Shown: positions 35,764 through 49,107, counted from the stretch's first letter. The stretch is 64,000 bases of DNA from Diphasiastrum complanatum (GCA_029204225.1 CM055096.1:33189115-33253114), one strand, 5' to 3'. Numbers and translations are program-made. The notes: generated by a model from the sequence alone, not told the origin.

Positions 35764-38700
35764 ATGGCCTCTTCCTCATCTTCACCTTCATCTCAGAGAT
35801 CCAATTCGCACAGATTCACAGTGGGATATGCACTTACTTCCAAAAAGACTAAAAGCTTCATGCAACCCAAGCTGGAGTCATACGCTAGGTTTGTATGTCT
35901 GTCTTCTCTTTCATTGTAGAATGAATCATTCTTTTTACCTTTCAAGTTCATCTATATTGCTAGAAGTTCTTCGAACCGGAGAATTTTCTGCACTGTGGTC
36001 GTTTTTTCACCATATGATTTCTTATGTCGCATAGCCCCGACAACGACATTAGGAAAGGATCGAAAGAAAGTAATTTGGATCCATGGATATGCAAATAGTA
36101 AATTGCAATCTGAAAACAATCATTTATATTCTTTTTTGCCGCTTAGGAGTGTAGTGAAAATTGAATGTGATAGAAAGACAGATCTTAAACATTTGCTTGC
36201 ACGTAAGAATAGATAGAATCAGTATTGTAAAGACTGCTCTTATGCCTCATTATTTGATCAGAGTATTGTAAAGTCATATAGACGAAAACAAAGCTAATCT
36301 AATTCCTGGAGGAATGTGATAATCTTCTTGATTTCCAACTCGGACAAGGCAACCTACATCTTTTGCAGTTGGTGAACATGTGTCAAAACAGCTGACCCCC
36401 CAGCATTTAGGCATGTCCTTCAGCGGTTATCTTAAACTTCAACCCTAAGAATTGCCTATGTTTTATTGGGAAGACCCAGTTGGAACCAATTGCTTCTCTG
36501 CCTGGTGGTAGATCAACCTAGACGCTCATTAGCTCCTGCTGCAGGAGATTCCGTGCCATCATGATGATCAGCAGTAGTCCTTTCCCTTAATTTCTGGGAC
36601 ACTATAATGAGGGGTTTGATGCTGTGGCTTATGACGTTTGTTTTCCTGAAGTTCTTATTGCAACTCATGATGCCCCAGGTATTCATTACCCATCGTCTGC
36701 TCGTCCTACTCATGAGCTTGAAGTTCTCCTTTGATGTAGCATTCAGTACGTTCAACAGGAATGAAATCCCATGGATCCCGTGAAAATATATCTCTTTGAG
36801 ATGTTTTTCCTGGCTCTTTGATTCTTTTGAGTTCATCAAATGCCACGTCCTTTTCAAAGAGCACCTTTTAACTGATTAATTTCCTTTGATTCTTGAGTAC
36901 AGCCAGTGAAAATGTACTTGATACTTTATGGCTCTGATTTAGTCCTCTTCTCTTTCGGAACATGAGCATTGGCTTGTCAGTTGAAAACCTTGAAGTAATC
37001 AACATTGTGCTTCTTTACCCGAAAGGTTGTCTCCAGTTGTCTTGACTGGAGAGTTTGTGATCCCCAATTTTGGATGTATGCAGCAGTTTCATTGCTTCTG
37101 CCCATAATGCCTTATCCAACTTGCTTTTGTGGAACATGCTATAGGTTTTTCTGTTTCTGTCCTATTATCCTTTTGACAAGTCCATTTTGGGAAGGACCAT
37201 ATGATACCAAGGTGAGCCTCTGGATTTGTGCTGCTTGCAGTAATCCTTGAGTGCCTTTGATGTGAACTCACTTCTAGTGTCACTTCTTCAGCACTTGAAC
37301 TTATTGTCTATCTGGACTTCAACAACTAGAGTAATCTTGAATGGATCAAGGAACTCCTGATTTCATTTCAGACAGTGGACAATCACCCCTCTTAAGAAAT
37401 TGTCTGTGAAAGCTAAAACATACTTTGCTCCCTCAATGAGGGAACTCTCATTGGGCCAGCCATATTTTTTTGAACGAACTCCAGCAATCTAGTTGCCGTC
37501 CTGTGGTGATCAGTCTTTGATGCTTTACGTTGTGCCCCTAATAAGCTGCAGCAGATTGGTCCTCCATTCTATCAAGCTAAGACTATATAGGATTGTAAAG
37601 TGCCCCTCCTCTGATGCTACATCTGGCTAGACGCCTGTAATCATTAACACAACTGGGTCGAACACGTTAGCTTTCATACCTGTAGGGGAAAATGAATGTG
37701 ATAGTGACAGATGATAAACAATTGCATGCACATCAGAAGAGATAGAATTTACAGTGCGAAGAATGCTCCAGACCCCCAACTCATTATCTGATCAACATAT
37801 TGTACAATTTTATATGATGAAGCCAATCCTATCCCTGGATTAATGTGATCTACTAGCTGAACTTCCTGCTCAGATAAGGCTAGCTAACTGCTTTTCTGAT
37901 AGAGCTACATATCTGTTAAATCTTACCAGCTGTTGAGTTGGGTGGGCTGGAATAATGTCAGCAAAAGTCTTAAATCTGGTCCAACAAGGAAGTCTATTTG
38001 AAATTTAAAAGTGAATGCTCGATTTGGGGGGACCAAGACGTCCAGAAGTTGAAGAACCCTTGGTAGCCCGTCTGAACTGTTAAAGTGAATGCTCGATTTG
38101 GGGGACCAAGACGTCCAAGATTGAAGTGGAAGAAACCTTAAAGGATACTAGAAGACGCTTACACCAATCGAAATGTACAATCTTCAGCTTTATAGAATTA
38201 GCACTATCTTTGCTGTAAAAGGGCCACTGACATCCTCAAGATGATGCTGGAAACAAAATGCATGTTTCCGAATTGAGCATTTTCTTCAAGCTTATGAATC
38301 TAATTGATATTTCTTTTGAATTTCTGTGTCTGCCCACATACATTGTAAGATTTGAGGAAGAGGTATTCCAGAGTGAAGGCTGGAATTCATTTCGGACTTT
38401 CAAATTTAATAAAAAATCTTCTGAGAGTCGGATATTGATCCATTGGCTTTTCTATTACCAGTTGGGCAAAAAGTATGATTGATATCTCAGGGCATGTCAT
38501 GGGCCAATGTGTTCTACTTTTGAGGAGTACATGCAGCTGATATTGATGTTTTTTACCTTATATAATCTTAGTGCCTATAGGATTTACTTTGAAAAAATGA
38601 GTACTGGTTGGTACCCTATTGGGTTCAGTCTAGGTACAAGCAGATGAAAATATCTGTGTCCTTAAATTGCTGTTTAACTGAGCAATCAAATTCCTTTTAT

Positions 38701-41700
38701 GCAGGAATAAAGGAATCACATTTGTGCCAATCAATCATAATAAACCGTTAGAGGAGCAAGGCCCATTTGATGCCATCTTGCACAAGGTACGAAGTCAAAT
38801 TTCTAATATCTGCTTCTTTATGTGAAAGTTGACTCACCATCTTGATGTGCCATGATCCATCCTTCTCTATACCTTTTATTGACTGCTGCAAATTGTGATT
38901 GCCTGTCTGGCAGATATATGGACGTGATTGGCGGGAAGCATTGGAGGTAAAACTTTTTGTTAGTGCTGTTGGATTTCTTTAGTGTTCTGCAAGCGACTGA
39001 GCTTTTGTGAATTGTTCATGAGTGAGCATTTATAAGTTGCAGAATCTGCCTCAAAGACTGGTTTTCAGATGTTCTTAAGAATCTGTCTCAGACGCATCAA
39101 ATACCAAATCCCTGTCACCCACACAACTCGTCTAGGCTTTGGCAACTTTGTGATAATTATTCCTACATATCTATGCTGTTCTTTTCTAATTTTTAGACCC
39201 AAGTGATTGCATATTTTTCACAATGAGTAAGTTCTCAGGTTTCCAAATAATACTGTGCTTTATGAGCATTACACCCAACAGTAAATTTTCAATGGAATCT
39301 CTTATCAAAGTTATGCCTTTTTTGCAGGTATTCTCGAAACGGCATCCTGATGTTATTGTTCTGGATCCACCGGAGGCTATACAACACCTTCGTAGTCGTC
39401 AGTCAATGCTTCAAGGTGTTGCAAATCTGAATTTGTGTCATCAATACGGTATGTTGCTCTTTGTACATTTTAATTGCTATTGTTTATAAGGTTTTTGGGC
39501 CTCGCCTTTGACTGTTTGTCGATTTACTCAAGCTTACTTTCGTTAGCTAGAGAAACCATGTCCTAAATAAAAATGCCTTTTATGTTTCCTAACAAGTTGC
39601 TCATTCCGTGTAAATGAGGATTTGTATGTCCTCTAGCTGGGTTCAATAGGTATGCATAAGGTAGTTGGTAAGTCAGATGAGAGTAAGCTAATCAGGGTTG
39701 ACTTCCTAGAACAGAGCTATGTTTTGTTGTTGTGAGCACTTACTACTTTATAATATGTGATACTGGTCAATTTCTGCTACTTGTTTTGATAATTTAGCAG
39801 TGAGCTATCTTCTTGTTATGTCTTTTCAGCTTGTAATTGCTGGAGTGTGCTTTTTCAATATACTGTTTTAAAATAGGCTCGATTGCCTGTCATTATGTTT
39901 GTTACTATGGCCTCTTCTTAGTTGATTTCCATAACCTAAGAGACAGTGGGCTTGCTGTTCAGGAAAGGTTGGTATCCCAAAGCAGCTCGTGGTCACTGGT
40001 GGTTCTTTATCAGCTCCAGAGTTGGTAACAAGAGCAGGCTTGAAACTACCTCTAGGTAAGAGGCCCACTAGCACCGTGGCATGTGCTTTGTAAGGACATA
40101 CTATTTCAAATTAGAAATAGAAATGTGCCCATTTTAAGTGTGAGTGTATGCGCTGAACTTTAGGGCATTTCATAATTTGTTATCTGCTAGGAATGTGCTT
40201 GAAATATACCTAGATACTTGTCACAAACAGTCACACCTTGTTCAAGCTCTGAATTTTATATTTTGAATTTTTTCTGTGTGAATACATTATTGAATTATTG
40301 TGTGTTTAACTTATCGTTATTGAAGCTTGTTAATTGGGCAGTCGGTTAATTCTCAATACAAGGTAGTTGCTTTCACAAATTCTTCTCTTTTTGAAGTTGC
40401 ACTATTGAAGCAGACATGAAGAATTCTACTGTGATGCTTCACAGTGGATGGCAGGGGTAGAATGACATTAATGCTGTTAAATTGATGAACTTGCTTCCTT
40501 ATCTCAACTTTGTCATGCAGTTGTAAAACCGTTGTTGGCAGATGGAACTGCAAATTCACATGCTCTATCAATAGCGTATGATGTACCTTGCCTATCTCAG
40601 CTGGACCCACCTTTCGTGGTACAGGAGTTCATAAAACATGGTAAGCCCATATACATTTTATGCGCATTTGATGTTCTTTCTGCTTTTCTTATTGTGAACT
40701 TTGAGTAGATTTGGCAGGGTCTACTCTTGAGCTTGTTACATGTTTGCAGGTGGTCTACTTTTCAAGGTTTATGTCATGGGAGATTCACTTAATGTTGTTC
40801 GTAGGCCATCTTTAGCTGACATTTGTGTCGGGAATTCTGGTGCTCATGGTCTGATTCCATTTCCTCGAGTATCTAGTGCCTCAGCTCCAGCAGAGGAGTC
40901 TTATTTAGATCCTCAAACTGCTGGTAAGTGTTTCTAGTTTCAGCATGTAGACAAGGCAGTGCTGTTTCTGAGATTTTGGAACTGATCTAGCACTTCGTTC
41001 CAGCAAGTTCGTGATTTGGAATTCTCTCAGAAGTTTTTCTTTTGCATGCGTCAAGTGTAAACATATTCGTATTCATGCATGGATGTGTGCATAGTACCCT
41101 TTACATAAAGGCAACATGCAATCTCGATGAAGTTTGCAACGTTGTATGACAATATACTCCTTCATGTCCAGGCTTTGAAGACAAATTTTGATATCTCTAT
41201 CCGTCTCATCTATGCCTGTATGTAGCTCCATACGTATGCGTGTACGCGTAGAGCAGGTTCACCAGTGAATAATTTAATTCAGATTGTCCTGTAAATAACT
41301 AGATATTAGAAAATTTTGGCTAAAAAATGCCCAAATAATCAGTCACTAGTGGCGCATAAATGCCCTCAAAGCATTAACTTCACCAAAATCCTGAATACGT
41401 GTGTTATAAAAAACTGCTGTTTTGATTAGAAACTATAATTTGGCAAGTAGCTGTCGAAATTGCTCTGCTGCTGCGGGGTAGATAATTAAAACAAACTTGC
41501 GATGTTTCCACAATTCATACAATAGATGTTTGTGCAAAATCTGCTTATTGTGAAGCTCTCAAACCACTCAAAAGGTACTTATCAGTGACTGGATCCAACA
41601 TTGAGCGTATTTTGTTGGAACAATATATTGATCATGGTATTGTCTGACAAGTTATGATTATCAAATAAGTGCTGAGAAGGTACATTATGCATATCTTTTC

Positions 41701-43438
41701 ATTAAATTTATGTATAACTGCAAGCACTTAAGTGGTATTGTTGCAATATCTTATACTCTGCCAGCACGTTTGCAGAGTTGCCTCCTCAACAGCTCTTGGA
41801 TTCTCTTGCACGAGAGCTTCGCCAGAGACTTGTAAGCTGCATCCTAGTTGAGATGACCATTGTTTGCATACAAATAGTAATCTTAAAAATGTTGCACAGG
41901 AAATTGGACCACAGCCTTAGTATACAAACAATAAATTCAATCCTACAGGACTGCACTCGATCAGTGGCATTCGTCTATAGTTGCTGCTGAATGTGGAAAG
42001 GGAACATGCTACTTGTTGAGGGTTGTTCAAAAGGTTTTCCTTAGGGCTGAACTTCTGTGATTACAAAACTTTGTCCCTATTCAACTTGAAAAAGTATCGG
42101 CATACGTTTCTATATCAATTTAACTGTTTAATGTTAGTTGGTTTTGCAGGGCCTAAGTCTATTTAATATGGACATCATACGTGCACGTGAAAAGCTCAAC
42201 AATTATTATGTGATTGACATCAACTATTTCCCTGGTGAGTTTGACAACCTTTTATATATGATGATATTTAATGTGTATATATCCGTATGTTTATAGCGAG
42301 GTAAGTGCTTAAATGGAATGCTATGCATGTAGAGTTTGGAAAGTTAGCAAAAAGGAGATTTTGTGGATCCTTGCTAAAACTTTCACATACAATTGGTCCA
42401 GGGGAGTCCTATATGTGCTCTCCAACGATAGCCAAAATCTCCAACATAAAGCAACTTTATTAGACTCCAGTTGCAAGCTTCCGGAAGGAAATCTATTTAG
42501 TTACATAGATTGTTCTGAAAGATGTTCAGGACCAGAGTAGGCTATATTGTAATTTTGTGCCCAGATATCGTGATCTTGGAATCTGATCTTCTTCATAACC
42601 TCAAGTACATTTTAACAACTGCCCGATGAAAGTTTGAACCTAATTAGGAGTTGAATTTTGCCATCACATGTGTATCTAGGCATTTAGAAGGTTACTCCAG
42701 CTTTAGTACTATATGTATCTAGGCATTTAGAAGGTTACTCCAGCTTGAGTACTATGTAGTCTAAATCACAGACATCACATGTGTATCTAAATCATTTAGA
42801 AGGTTCTTTGTATGTATCTAGGCATTTAGAAGGTTACTCCAGCTTTAGTACTATATGTAGTCTAAATCACAGACATCTGTAAGTGTAGTGTCTTGTCATT
42901 TTGAGCCATTGGATGTGTATCCTGATTCATTTACTGGAAACAAAACAGTGTGCATAAGTTCTAGTTTACTAGTTCTCCATGTGTCCTTCAATTATCAGAG
43001 TTTGACGAACTTAACCTCCACATTATGTGGAAAAGTGATTTAAGAATGTTGTATGTGTGGAAGAGATTTTGTGTATTCAGAGATTTCTGTTGATTGGTGA
43101 AATGTTACTAGAACTTGGGCCATATAACTATAACGTAGATCGTTACATCTGCCATGAATTCATGTGCCTGTTTTGTTGTGAATCAAAAGATTGAATGTGC
43201 ACTTGCAATGTCCAAATTGGAGTGTAGTGTTTGACAAGATGACCAACAAAATTTGGAAGTCCTGAATGTGTTATTTTTGACATCATGTGCTCTCATTTGA
43301 GTTTATTTCACAGCTTGAGAGCTTTTTGTATTATGCACTGATCTGTGGCACTTCATCTGGACTGCAGGATATGGTAAAATGCCAGATTATGAAATTTTTT
43401 TCACAGAATTTTTGTTGCGCCTTTCAAAGAAGTGCTAA
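35764..43438 (+). CDS. ITPK: Inositol-tetrakisphosphate 1-kinase (inositol 1,3,4-trisphosphate 5/6-kinase)
   Basis: This is an ATP-grasp kinase that phosphorylates inositol phosphates on the route to phytic acid and inositol pyrophosphates; it acts in the cytosol and nucleus. Ten exons with GT-AG introns and matching phases: 35764-35888, 38705-38786, 38914-38946, 39328-39448, 39963-40055, 40521-40640, 40750-40923, 41776-41831, 42150-42234 and 43368-43438. Together they give 319 codons plus stop, the usual plant length. Family motifs include TVGYALTSKKTKSFMQP, ILHKIYGRDW, SRQSMLQ, GIPKQLVV, VKPLLADGTANSH, VVQEFIKHGGLLFKVYV and VIDINYFPGYGKMP. Metal ligands correspond to D276, D291 and N293. 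The start ACCATGG (35764) precedes a Ser-rich leader and has in-frame stops upstream. No lesions are seen, so it should be functional. Introns 1 and 9 carry repeats. Confidence 0.95.
36500..37700 (-). pseudogene. Antisense Copia integrase fossil in ITPK intron 1
   Basis: On the minus strand, in broken frames, I can read: AKYVLAFTDNF and VEVQIDNKFKC (about 37410-37300); SEFTSKALKDYCKQH (about 37280-37235); SQNGLVKR (about 37185); HKSKLDKALWAEA (about 37130-37090); VLFEKDVAFDELKRIKEP (about 36865-36815). These follow the order of Copia integrase core, C-terminal part and the start of the linker to RT. It is heavily decayed and truncated and lies antisense to ITPK within the 2.8-kb first intron. 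LTRs were not found. Confidence 0.7.
42666..42875. repeat. Tandem repeat in ITPK intron 9
   Basis: The unit TGTATCTAGGCATTTAGAAG followed by GTTACTCCAGC and a TAGTACTAT tail occurs three times in full, with a fourth partial copy (TATCTAAATCATTTAGAAGG). The flanking ATGTAGTCTAAATCACAGAC is itself duplicated, so units of different size are nested. Confidence 0.85.
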
Positions 43439-43499
43439 TATATAGCTCAAAGTTCTTCTACTCCCCAAAATAGTACCCCGCGGTTTAGATGATGACCTT

Positions 43500-43767
43500 T
43501 ACAAAGAAATTACGTCCTCTTACAATCGATAGTTATAAAAATGTCATTTATTTTAGCTTTATATTGTTTGTTCTTTTCATTGAAAATCACAGTTGGGCTG
43601 CTGAGGTTTTGGCATTGTTGATTTGCAGCCATACGTAACAAAGAAAATATGTCCTCTTACAATCAATAGATATAAAAGTGTCATTTATTTTACCTTTATT
43701 TTGTTTGTTTTTTTCATTGACAATCACAGTTGGGCTGCTTAGGTTTTGGCATTGCCAATTTGCAGCC
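43500..43767. repeat. Tandem duplication just downstream of ITPK
   Basis: About 130 bp (43500-43627) is repeated at 43638-43767. Both copies contain CGTCCTCTTACAATCRATAG-type sequence (43511 and 43648), TTTCATTGAMAATCACAGTT and GGTTTTGGCATTG followed by TTGCAGCCA. It starts about 60 bp after the stop codon, so it probably lies in or next to the 3' UTR. Confidence 0.85.
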
Positions 43768-45921
43768 AACTTACATATAAGAGTTCCATCAATTTTGTTA
43801 AATAGATTAGCCTGACTAGATTATGTCAATCACAATTTCATTATCCTCAACGAATACAGCAATCTTTTGAGATTTGCTGTAGTTTAACAGTAATGTTGAC
43901 AACTATAGTCCATTATATATGATATTGATGAAAACTTATTTGAATTGGTTTTATGTGCATTTCCCTCTATTCTTTTGAAATATCCAGTGTTTTATATATA
44001 ATTGTTTTTTCAGTGAGACGTTCATATTTTCAGTATTTCATTTGTGTTTCACTAGTCCCACCAAACATTGTGATTGTGTGCCTTGTGCTTGTGTAAACGA
44101 AAGCTAGGCACCTTCATTCATAAATTGTGGCTGCATATGCTTTGTTTTCTTAATAAGAAGATACAACATCAATCAAATCATTCATCTGAAGGTTTGGTGT
44201 ATGATTTGCAACACATTGCCACCTAAAATTTCAAGGCAATATGCAATTGGTAGACATATATGGCCTAGTTCCGACTGATGTAGACAGCAGTAGGATGAGA
44301 ACTTTATTCCTATGCTTTGCAAGAATGTGTAACTCAATAGGTGTTCAAACGCTGATGATGTCTTACAATGCATTTTGAACACCAGGTGTGCAAGGAAGGT
44401 TGCATTACATGTTTCTGAGCATTGATGATGAATCACAATGCTCGTTGAACACCACATGCACAATGCAAGGAACCTTCACTGCATGTTCACACATAGGAAG
44501 TAATGCTCATTACATGGACTTAACTTCTCTATAACACTTTAACTATGAGTACTAGACAACATCAATTTTAGACCTTGTGGTTATAGATGGCTCATATACC
44601 TATAGAAATTGAGTGAAATGCGTACATGTTGTATATTAGTTTTATTGTGACCCCATTATTGTGGTTGCATGAATTCAAATGAACCTGAAATTATTCCCTT
44701 TATTTTATAGCTTAAAATCCTTCTCGTTATTTTATACTATTGTTATTCTTGTTTTCCGAAGATTGATCACCTGTATTAAGCATCACTGAGCTACAAATCA
44801 ACAAGGAATGCATGCATGTTTGTTGACAATCTAAAGAGCGTGCCAAGCATTCATGGATCTAAGTCTTGCATGCATCCTTGTTTTCTTGGCAGTGTAACAA
44901 ATACAGTGTATGCTTGGTTTATCAAAGATCTTGTATAGCTTGTACAACTAAAGACCGACATTTTGATCACTCACTAGCCTTTTAATATTTTGAAATTTAT
45001 GTTCATCCTTAGAAGCACTACAACCTGAATTGAGTGAACAAGGAACAACATTCATGCGGAAAACAATACTACCATAACCTTCCAATGACATAATAGCAAC
45101 CATGAAACTTTGGCAATAGCTGACTATATGATTGACAATGCATCAAGAAGGTAGTACACATACATGATTCTTCCTATGATGGAATAGAAAAAATAAAAAA
45201 CGTAAAAATAATCATTAATCCTTCAAAATATTGTACCCCTTGAATCGTTCCTCCTACATTGCTATTGTGAAAAAAAAAAATGATACTCGATATTCAATCA
45301 AGCTAAGATGGCCACATAGCTTACAACACCCTTTATTTCTCCATATTGTGGACAACTACAAATTAATCTATATAGTAAGTTGAAAGGTGCCTTTGTTCTT
45401 TGGCTCATGAAATAAAGATCAATGAATCTCATAAATTAACAGCCCCATTTCTAGCATCAAATACAAGAAATCAGCATCCATCTGTATCTTAACATATTTA
45501 TCTGTCTCCTACAAATCTGGAGATATAAACTGAACTCTATATACAAGCCCTTATAGACTACAATCTGAAGATAAGCAAATTCCTCAAGAGTAAGCAATTA
45601 CTTATTGAAAATGCCTGTGAGATCCACACAATCTCAAGTATGTGCTTGAGTAAAGAAATTTAGAGTTCAGCCAACATATCTAAATCCTTGACTAGTACAC
45701 ATATTGACCCCAGATGCACAAAAATTGGTGTCACAAAAAAGAGAGTTAAAAGTGTTATTTTTTTATGTCCACTGGTTTGTGTAGACTTTAATGTAGACTT
45801 TCATGGAGATTAAATGACTATACATCTACCTTAATTTTTGGCAAAAAGGTGTACCAATCCACCTTACGTCACATTTGGTGTCACAAGAAAAGAGTTAAAC
45901 CACAAAGGCATAAAACCCACC
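43768..45921. other. Intergenic, no gene recognised
   Basis: AT-rich sequence with no coding match. Two direct repeats of about 28 bp (GGTGTCACAA..AAGAGTTAAA at about 45729 and 45879) lie just outside the minus-strand Copia fragment and may be remains of a local duplication. Confidence 0.45.
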
Positions 45922-47340
45922 TTATGCCATTATGATGCACTTTAGCTCCAATAGTAATCTCTTGATCCAAAGCACCTCTTTGGTAGTTGTGGTGAGTGCT
46001 TTGTACTCGGCCTCACATGAATAAAGAGATATAGTATCTTGCTTTTTGGAAAGCCAACATATTAGATTGCCTCCAAGAAATATAGTGTATGCACTAATAG
46101 ACTTTTGATCCATCTTATCACTTGCAAAATCCGAATCCGAGTAGCCAACAATGGATAGAAATTCACTTTTATAAAGTAGACCATGATCACAAGATGAAGA
46201 TACATATCTTAGAATTATCTTGGCCATCTTCCAATGATGGATCTTGGGATCTTGCATAAATTGGCTCAATTTGTAGACACAAAAACTCAAATCAGGCCTA
46301 GTAATGGTGAGCCAAATTAAGGAGCCTATAAGACTCCTAAAAAGTGTGATGTCCTCGAAGGATCTTTCATCACCTTTATTAGGATCTTTCACAACTTGCT
46401 CCATTGGAGTATCTATGCTGTTAGAATTTTCCATATGGAATCTTTTCAGCATAGAATGAGCATATCTAGATTGACATATAAAAACATAATCATCATGAAA
46501 GTCAATCTCGAGGCCTAGTATGTTATGAATCTCTCCTAGATCTTGCATTTTAAACTCACTTCCAAGTGCTAGCTTAGATTCTAGCATGATACAACTTCCA
46601 CAAAGAATAATGTCATCAACATAGATTAGAAGAATGACAATATTACTATCAACAATCTTTAAATACATGGAAGGATCATAGTCACTAAGGACAAATCCTA
46701 GCAATATAAGAAAAGTGTTGAGTCTTGAATACCACGATCTTGGTGCTTGCTTTAGTCCATAAAGACTTTTGAAGTGCAAGCACACTTTGGACTCATCCTT
46801 GATGAATCCTTGAGGTTGTTCCATATAAATCTCCTCCTCAAGATAACCATTTAAAAAAGCATTGGATACATCTGATTGAAACACCTTCCATTTGAAAAAA
46901 CAAGCAAGAAAAATAAGAATTCTTATTGTCACCATCTTTGCAACAAGTGCAAAGGTATCCTCATAGTCAAGGCCATGGATTTGAGCAAATCCTTTGGCAC
47001 ATAATCTTGCCTTGAACTTGTTGATGGTGCCATCATGATTGTATTTGATTTGAAATATCCACTTGCAACCAATCACATGCTTGTTGGATGGTGGATCCAC
47101 AAGCTCCCAAGTATTGTTGGTGATCAATGCATCATACTCTTGCTTCATGGCATCATACCACTCCTTGGTATTGAGTGCCTCTTGTACATTCTTTGGCTCT
47201 TCATGAGAAACAAAAAAGGCATAATAAGTGGAATCAAGATCCACTTGCTTGCCTTTATCAACATATGAGAGCCTCTTAGGCTCGGATCTATCTCTCATAG
47301 ATCTTCCTGGTGTCTTCAATAGCAATAGCTGGTGATGCAT
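45922..47340 (-). pseudogene. Copia element 3 reverse transcriptase and RNase H
   Basis: 472 open codons. After a linker (PGRSMRDRSEPKRLSY) the RT begins WELVDPPSNKHVIGCKWIFQ. The catalytic-site motifs are [34 protein letters not shown] and LLIYVDDIILCG, with the Tyr-Val-Asp-Asp box intact. RNase H follows with VGYSDSDFASDKMDQKS and SLYSCEAEYKALTTTTKEVL. The normal C-terminal about 90 residues, including the DLLTKPL motif, are missing because the element is truncated at its 3' end. It would not be competent alone. Confidence 0.9.
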
Positions 47341-48688
47341 CTATAGATGACTTGATCTTAGCCCCTTCAAAAGATGAATGTTGATCTTCATGGAAAATAA
47401 CATCTCTACTTTCAATGAATTGAGAAGTAGAGAGCACAAAGACTCTATAAGCCTTTTTGGTGGATGAGTATCCAACCATGATCCCTTTGCAAGAACTAGG
47501 ATCATCCTTCTTCCTTGTTTCCAAGGGAATATGGGCAAAGCATATGCATCCAAAAACTCTAAGGTGATCAACCTTAGGCTTCTTCAAATATAAGATCTCA
47601 TATGGTGACTTTCCTCCAAGGGCAATATGTGGAAGTCTATTGCAAAGGTAATTTTCACAACTTATGGCTTCTCCCCAAAAGTCTTTTGGCAAAGATGCCT
47701 CAATTCTCAGAGCTTTTGCACATTCACATAGGGATCTATTCTTTCTCTCGGCCACTCCATTTTGAGATGGAGAGTAGGCACAAGAGAACTCTCTTTTGAT
47801 GCCTTCAAGCTCACAATAGTCATGGAATTTATTGGAGATATACTCTCCACCTCAATCACATCTAAAAGCTTCAATCTTGAATGAGAATTGCTTCTCAACA
47901 TAAGCTTTGAAAATAAGGAAATGATCAAACACCATGGATTTAGAAGCAAGAAGATATATCCAAGTAAATCTTGTGAAATCATCAATGAAAGTAACAAAAC
48001 AAGTGGCTCCTCCCTTGCTTATAGTTGATGAGAAATGCACATCCGAGTAGATCAAATCCAAAGGATGCTTACTCTTAATAGAAGATCTTGTAAATAACTT
48101 CTTGTGAGATTTAGCAATAGCACAAGCCTCACATGGCTTGACCTCCTTGGAAAATGATGTTGGCAAGCCAATAGCTTTGGCTTCTTTGATCATAGAGAGC
48201 ATGGATTTGTAGTTGGGATGTCCCAACCTCCTATGCCATAACTCCTCCATAGATAGCTTGTTCACAAGAGCAACATTACAAGCAATTGCACATTCTTTTG
48301 GATCTAGATTATATATGCCTCCAAATCTAGATCCTAGTGCAAGTATCTCATCATTCTTCTTGATAGTACAAGTATCAACATTGAATTTCACATTAAGGCC
48401 ATCATCAAGCAATTGGCCAACACTAATAAGATTCTTTGTAAGTTTAGGTACATAAAGAACTTTAGTAAGAGAAAGAACTTTAGAAGATGCAAGCTTCAAG
48501 GGAATATTCCCAATTCCTTCAATAGGACATTCATAATCATTTGCAGTGTATATTGATTTCTTGGCTCCATCATAAGGTGCACTAGAAGAGAAAGAGTCCT
48601 TGGAGCTACACATATGTGAAGAGGCTCCACTATCAATAAACCATAATCCATCCTTCTTGAAAGGAGAGGATGAGAAGCTAGAGACCAT
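47288..48688 (-). pseudogene. Copia element 3 protease and integrase
   Basis: The frame from 48688 gives protease (WFIDSGASSHMCSS, active Asp-Ser-Gly), the linker LYVPKLTKNLISVGQL, the integrase zinc-binding domain (ELWHRRLGHPNYKSM, CEACAIAKSHKK) and the core start (IYSDVHFSSTISKGGATCF, IDDFTRFTWIYL). It ends at a TGA directly after FRCD, where family members continue GGEY. The next frame (47755) picks up at MAERKNRSLCECAKALRIEA and runs through YLCNRLPHIAL to the RT linker. One stop separates two otherwise open blocks. Confidence 0.88.
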
Positions 48689-49107
48689 CCCTCTCCATCA
48701 CTTGCAATATTGTCTTCCTTCTCATTGGTGATGTTGGCTTGCTTGAGTTGATTCTTCTTCTTGAAGCAATTGGTGGCATAATGGCCTTTCTTGCCACAAT
48801 AAAAGCACTTGATCTTCTTCTTCTTGAGCTTAGATATAGAAGAACTCGAGGAATCATCCTCCTCCTCATCTTTGTCTTTGACTTTGGCTTTGTCCTTGCT
48901 TGAGGATTGATGATATTGGTTCTTGCTCCTCACTTTGTGCTTGTCCTTGATAAATAAAGCTTTGCCATCATTATGATTGAGAGAAAGCTTGTCCATCCTC
49001 AAGAATTTGTACTCTTGTCTTTTTTTTTCAAAGTTAGGTACTAAAAGAATGAATGTGACAATTGTCACAATAGCTTTGTTCAATTTTTTATAGGCATAGT
49101 CATACAT
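48496..49107 (-). pseudogene. Copia element 3 Gag C-terminus
   Basis: It contains KRQEYKFLRMDKLSLNHNDG, a Lys/Asp/Ser-rich spacer, and a complete zinc knuckle CFYCGKKGHYATNC (C-X2-C-X4-H-X4-C), intact where Copia element 2 has a stop. Everything N-terminal to about 'PNFEKKRQEY' is missing. The junction is at about 49030-49107. Confidence 0.85.

Larger units (their letters stand above)
45922..49107 (-). mobile_element. Copia element 3 (minus strand), family of element 2
   Basis: A minus-strand Copia body without LTRs in view, truncated at both ends: inside RNase H at 45935 (after LELKCI) and inside Gag at about 49107. Its protein sequence follows Copia element 2 closely (SSFSSSPFKKDGLWFIDSGA against SSFPSSPFKKDGLWYIDSGA). 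It is better preserved, with three large open blocks and few lesions. Confidence 0.9.

Noticed and set aside
47035-47268. Plus-strand frame inside Copia element 3
   Set aside because: It is a shadow of the well-supported reverse transcriptase on the minus strand.
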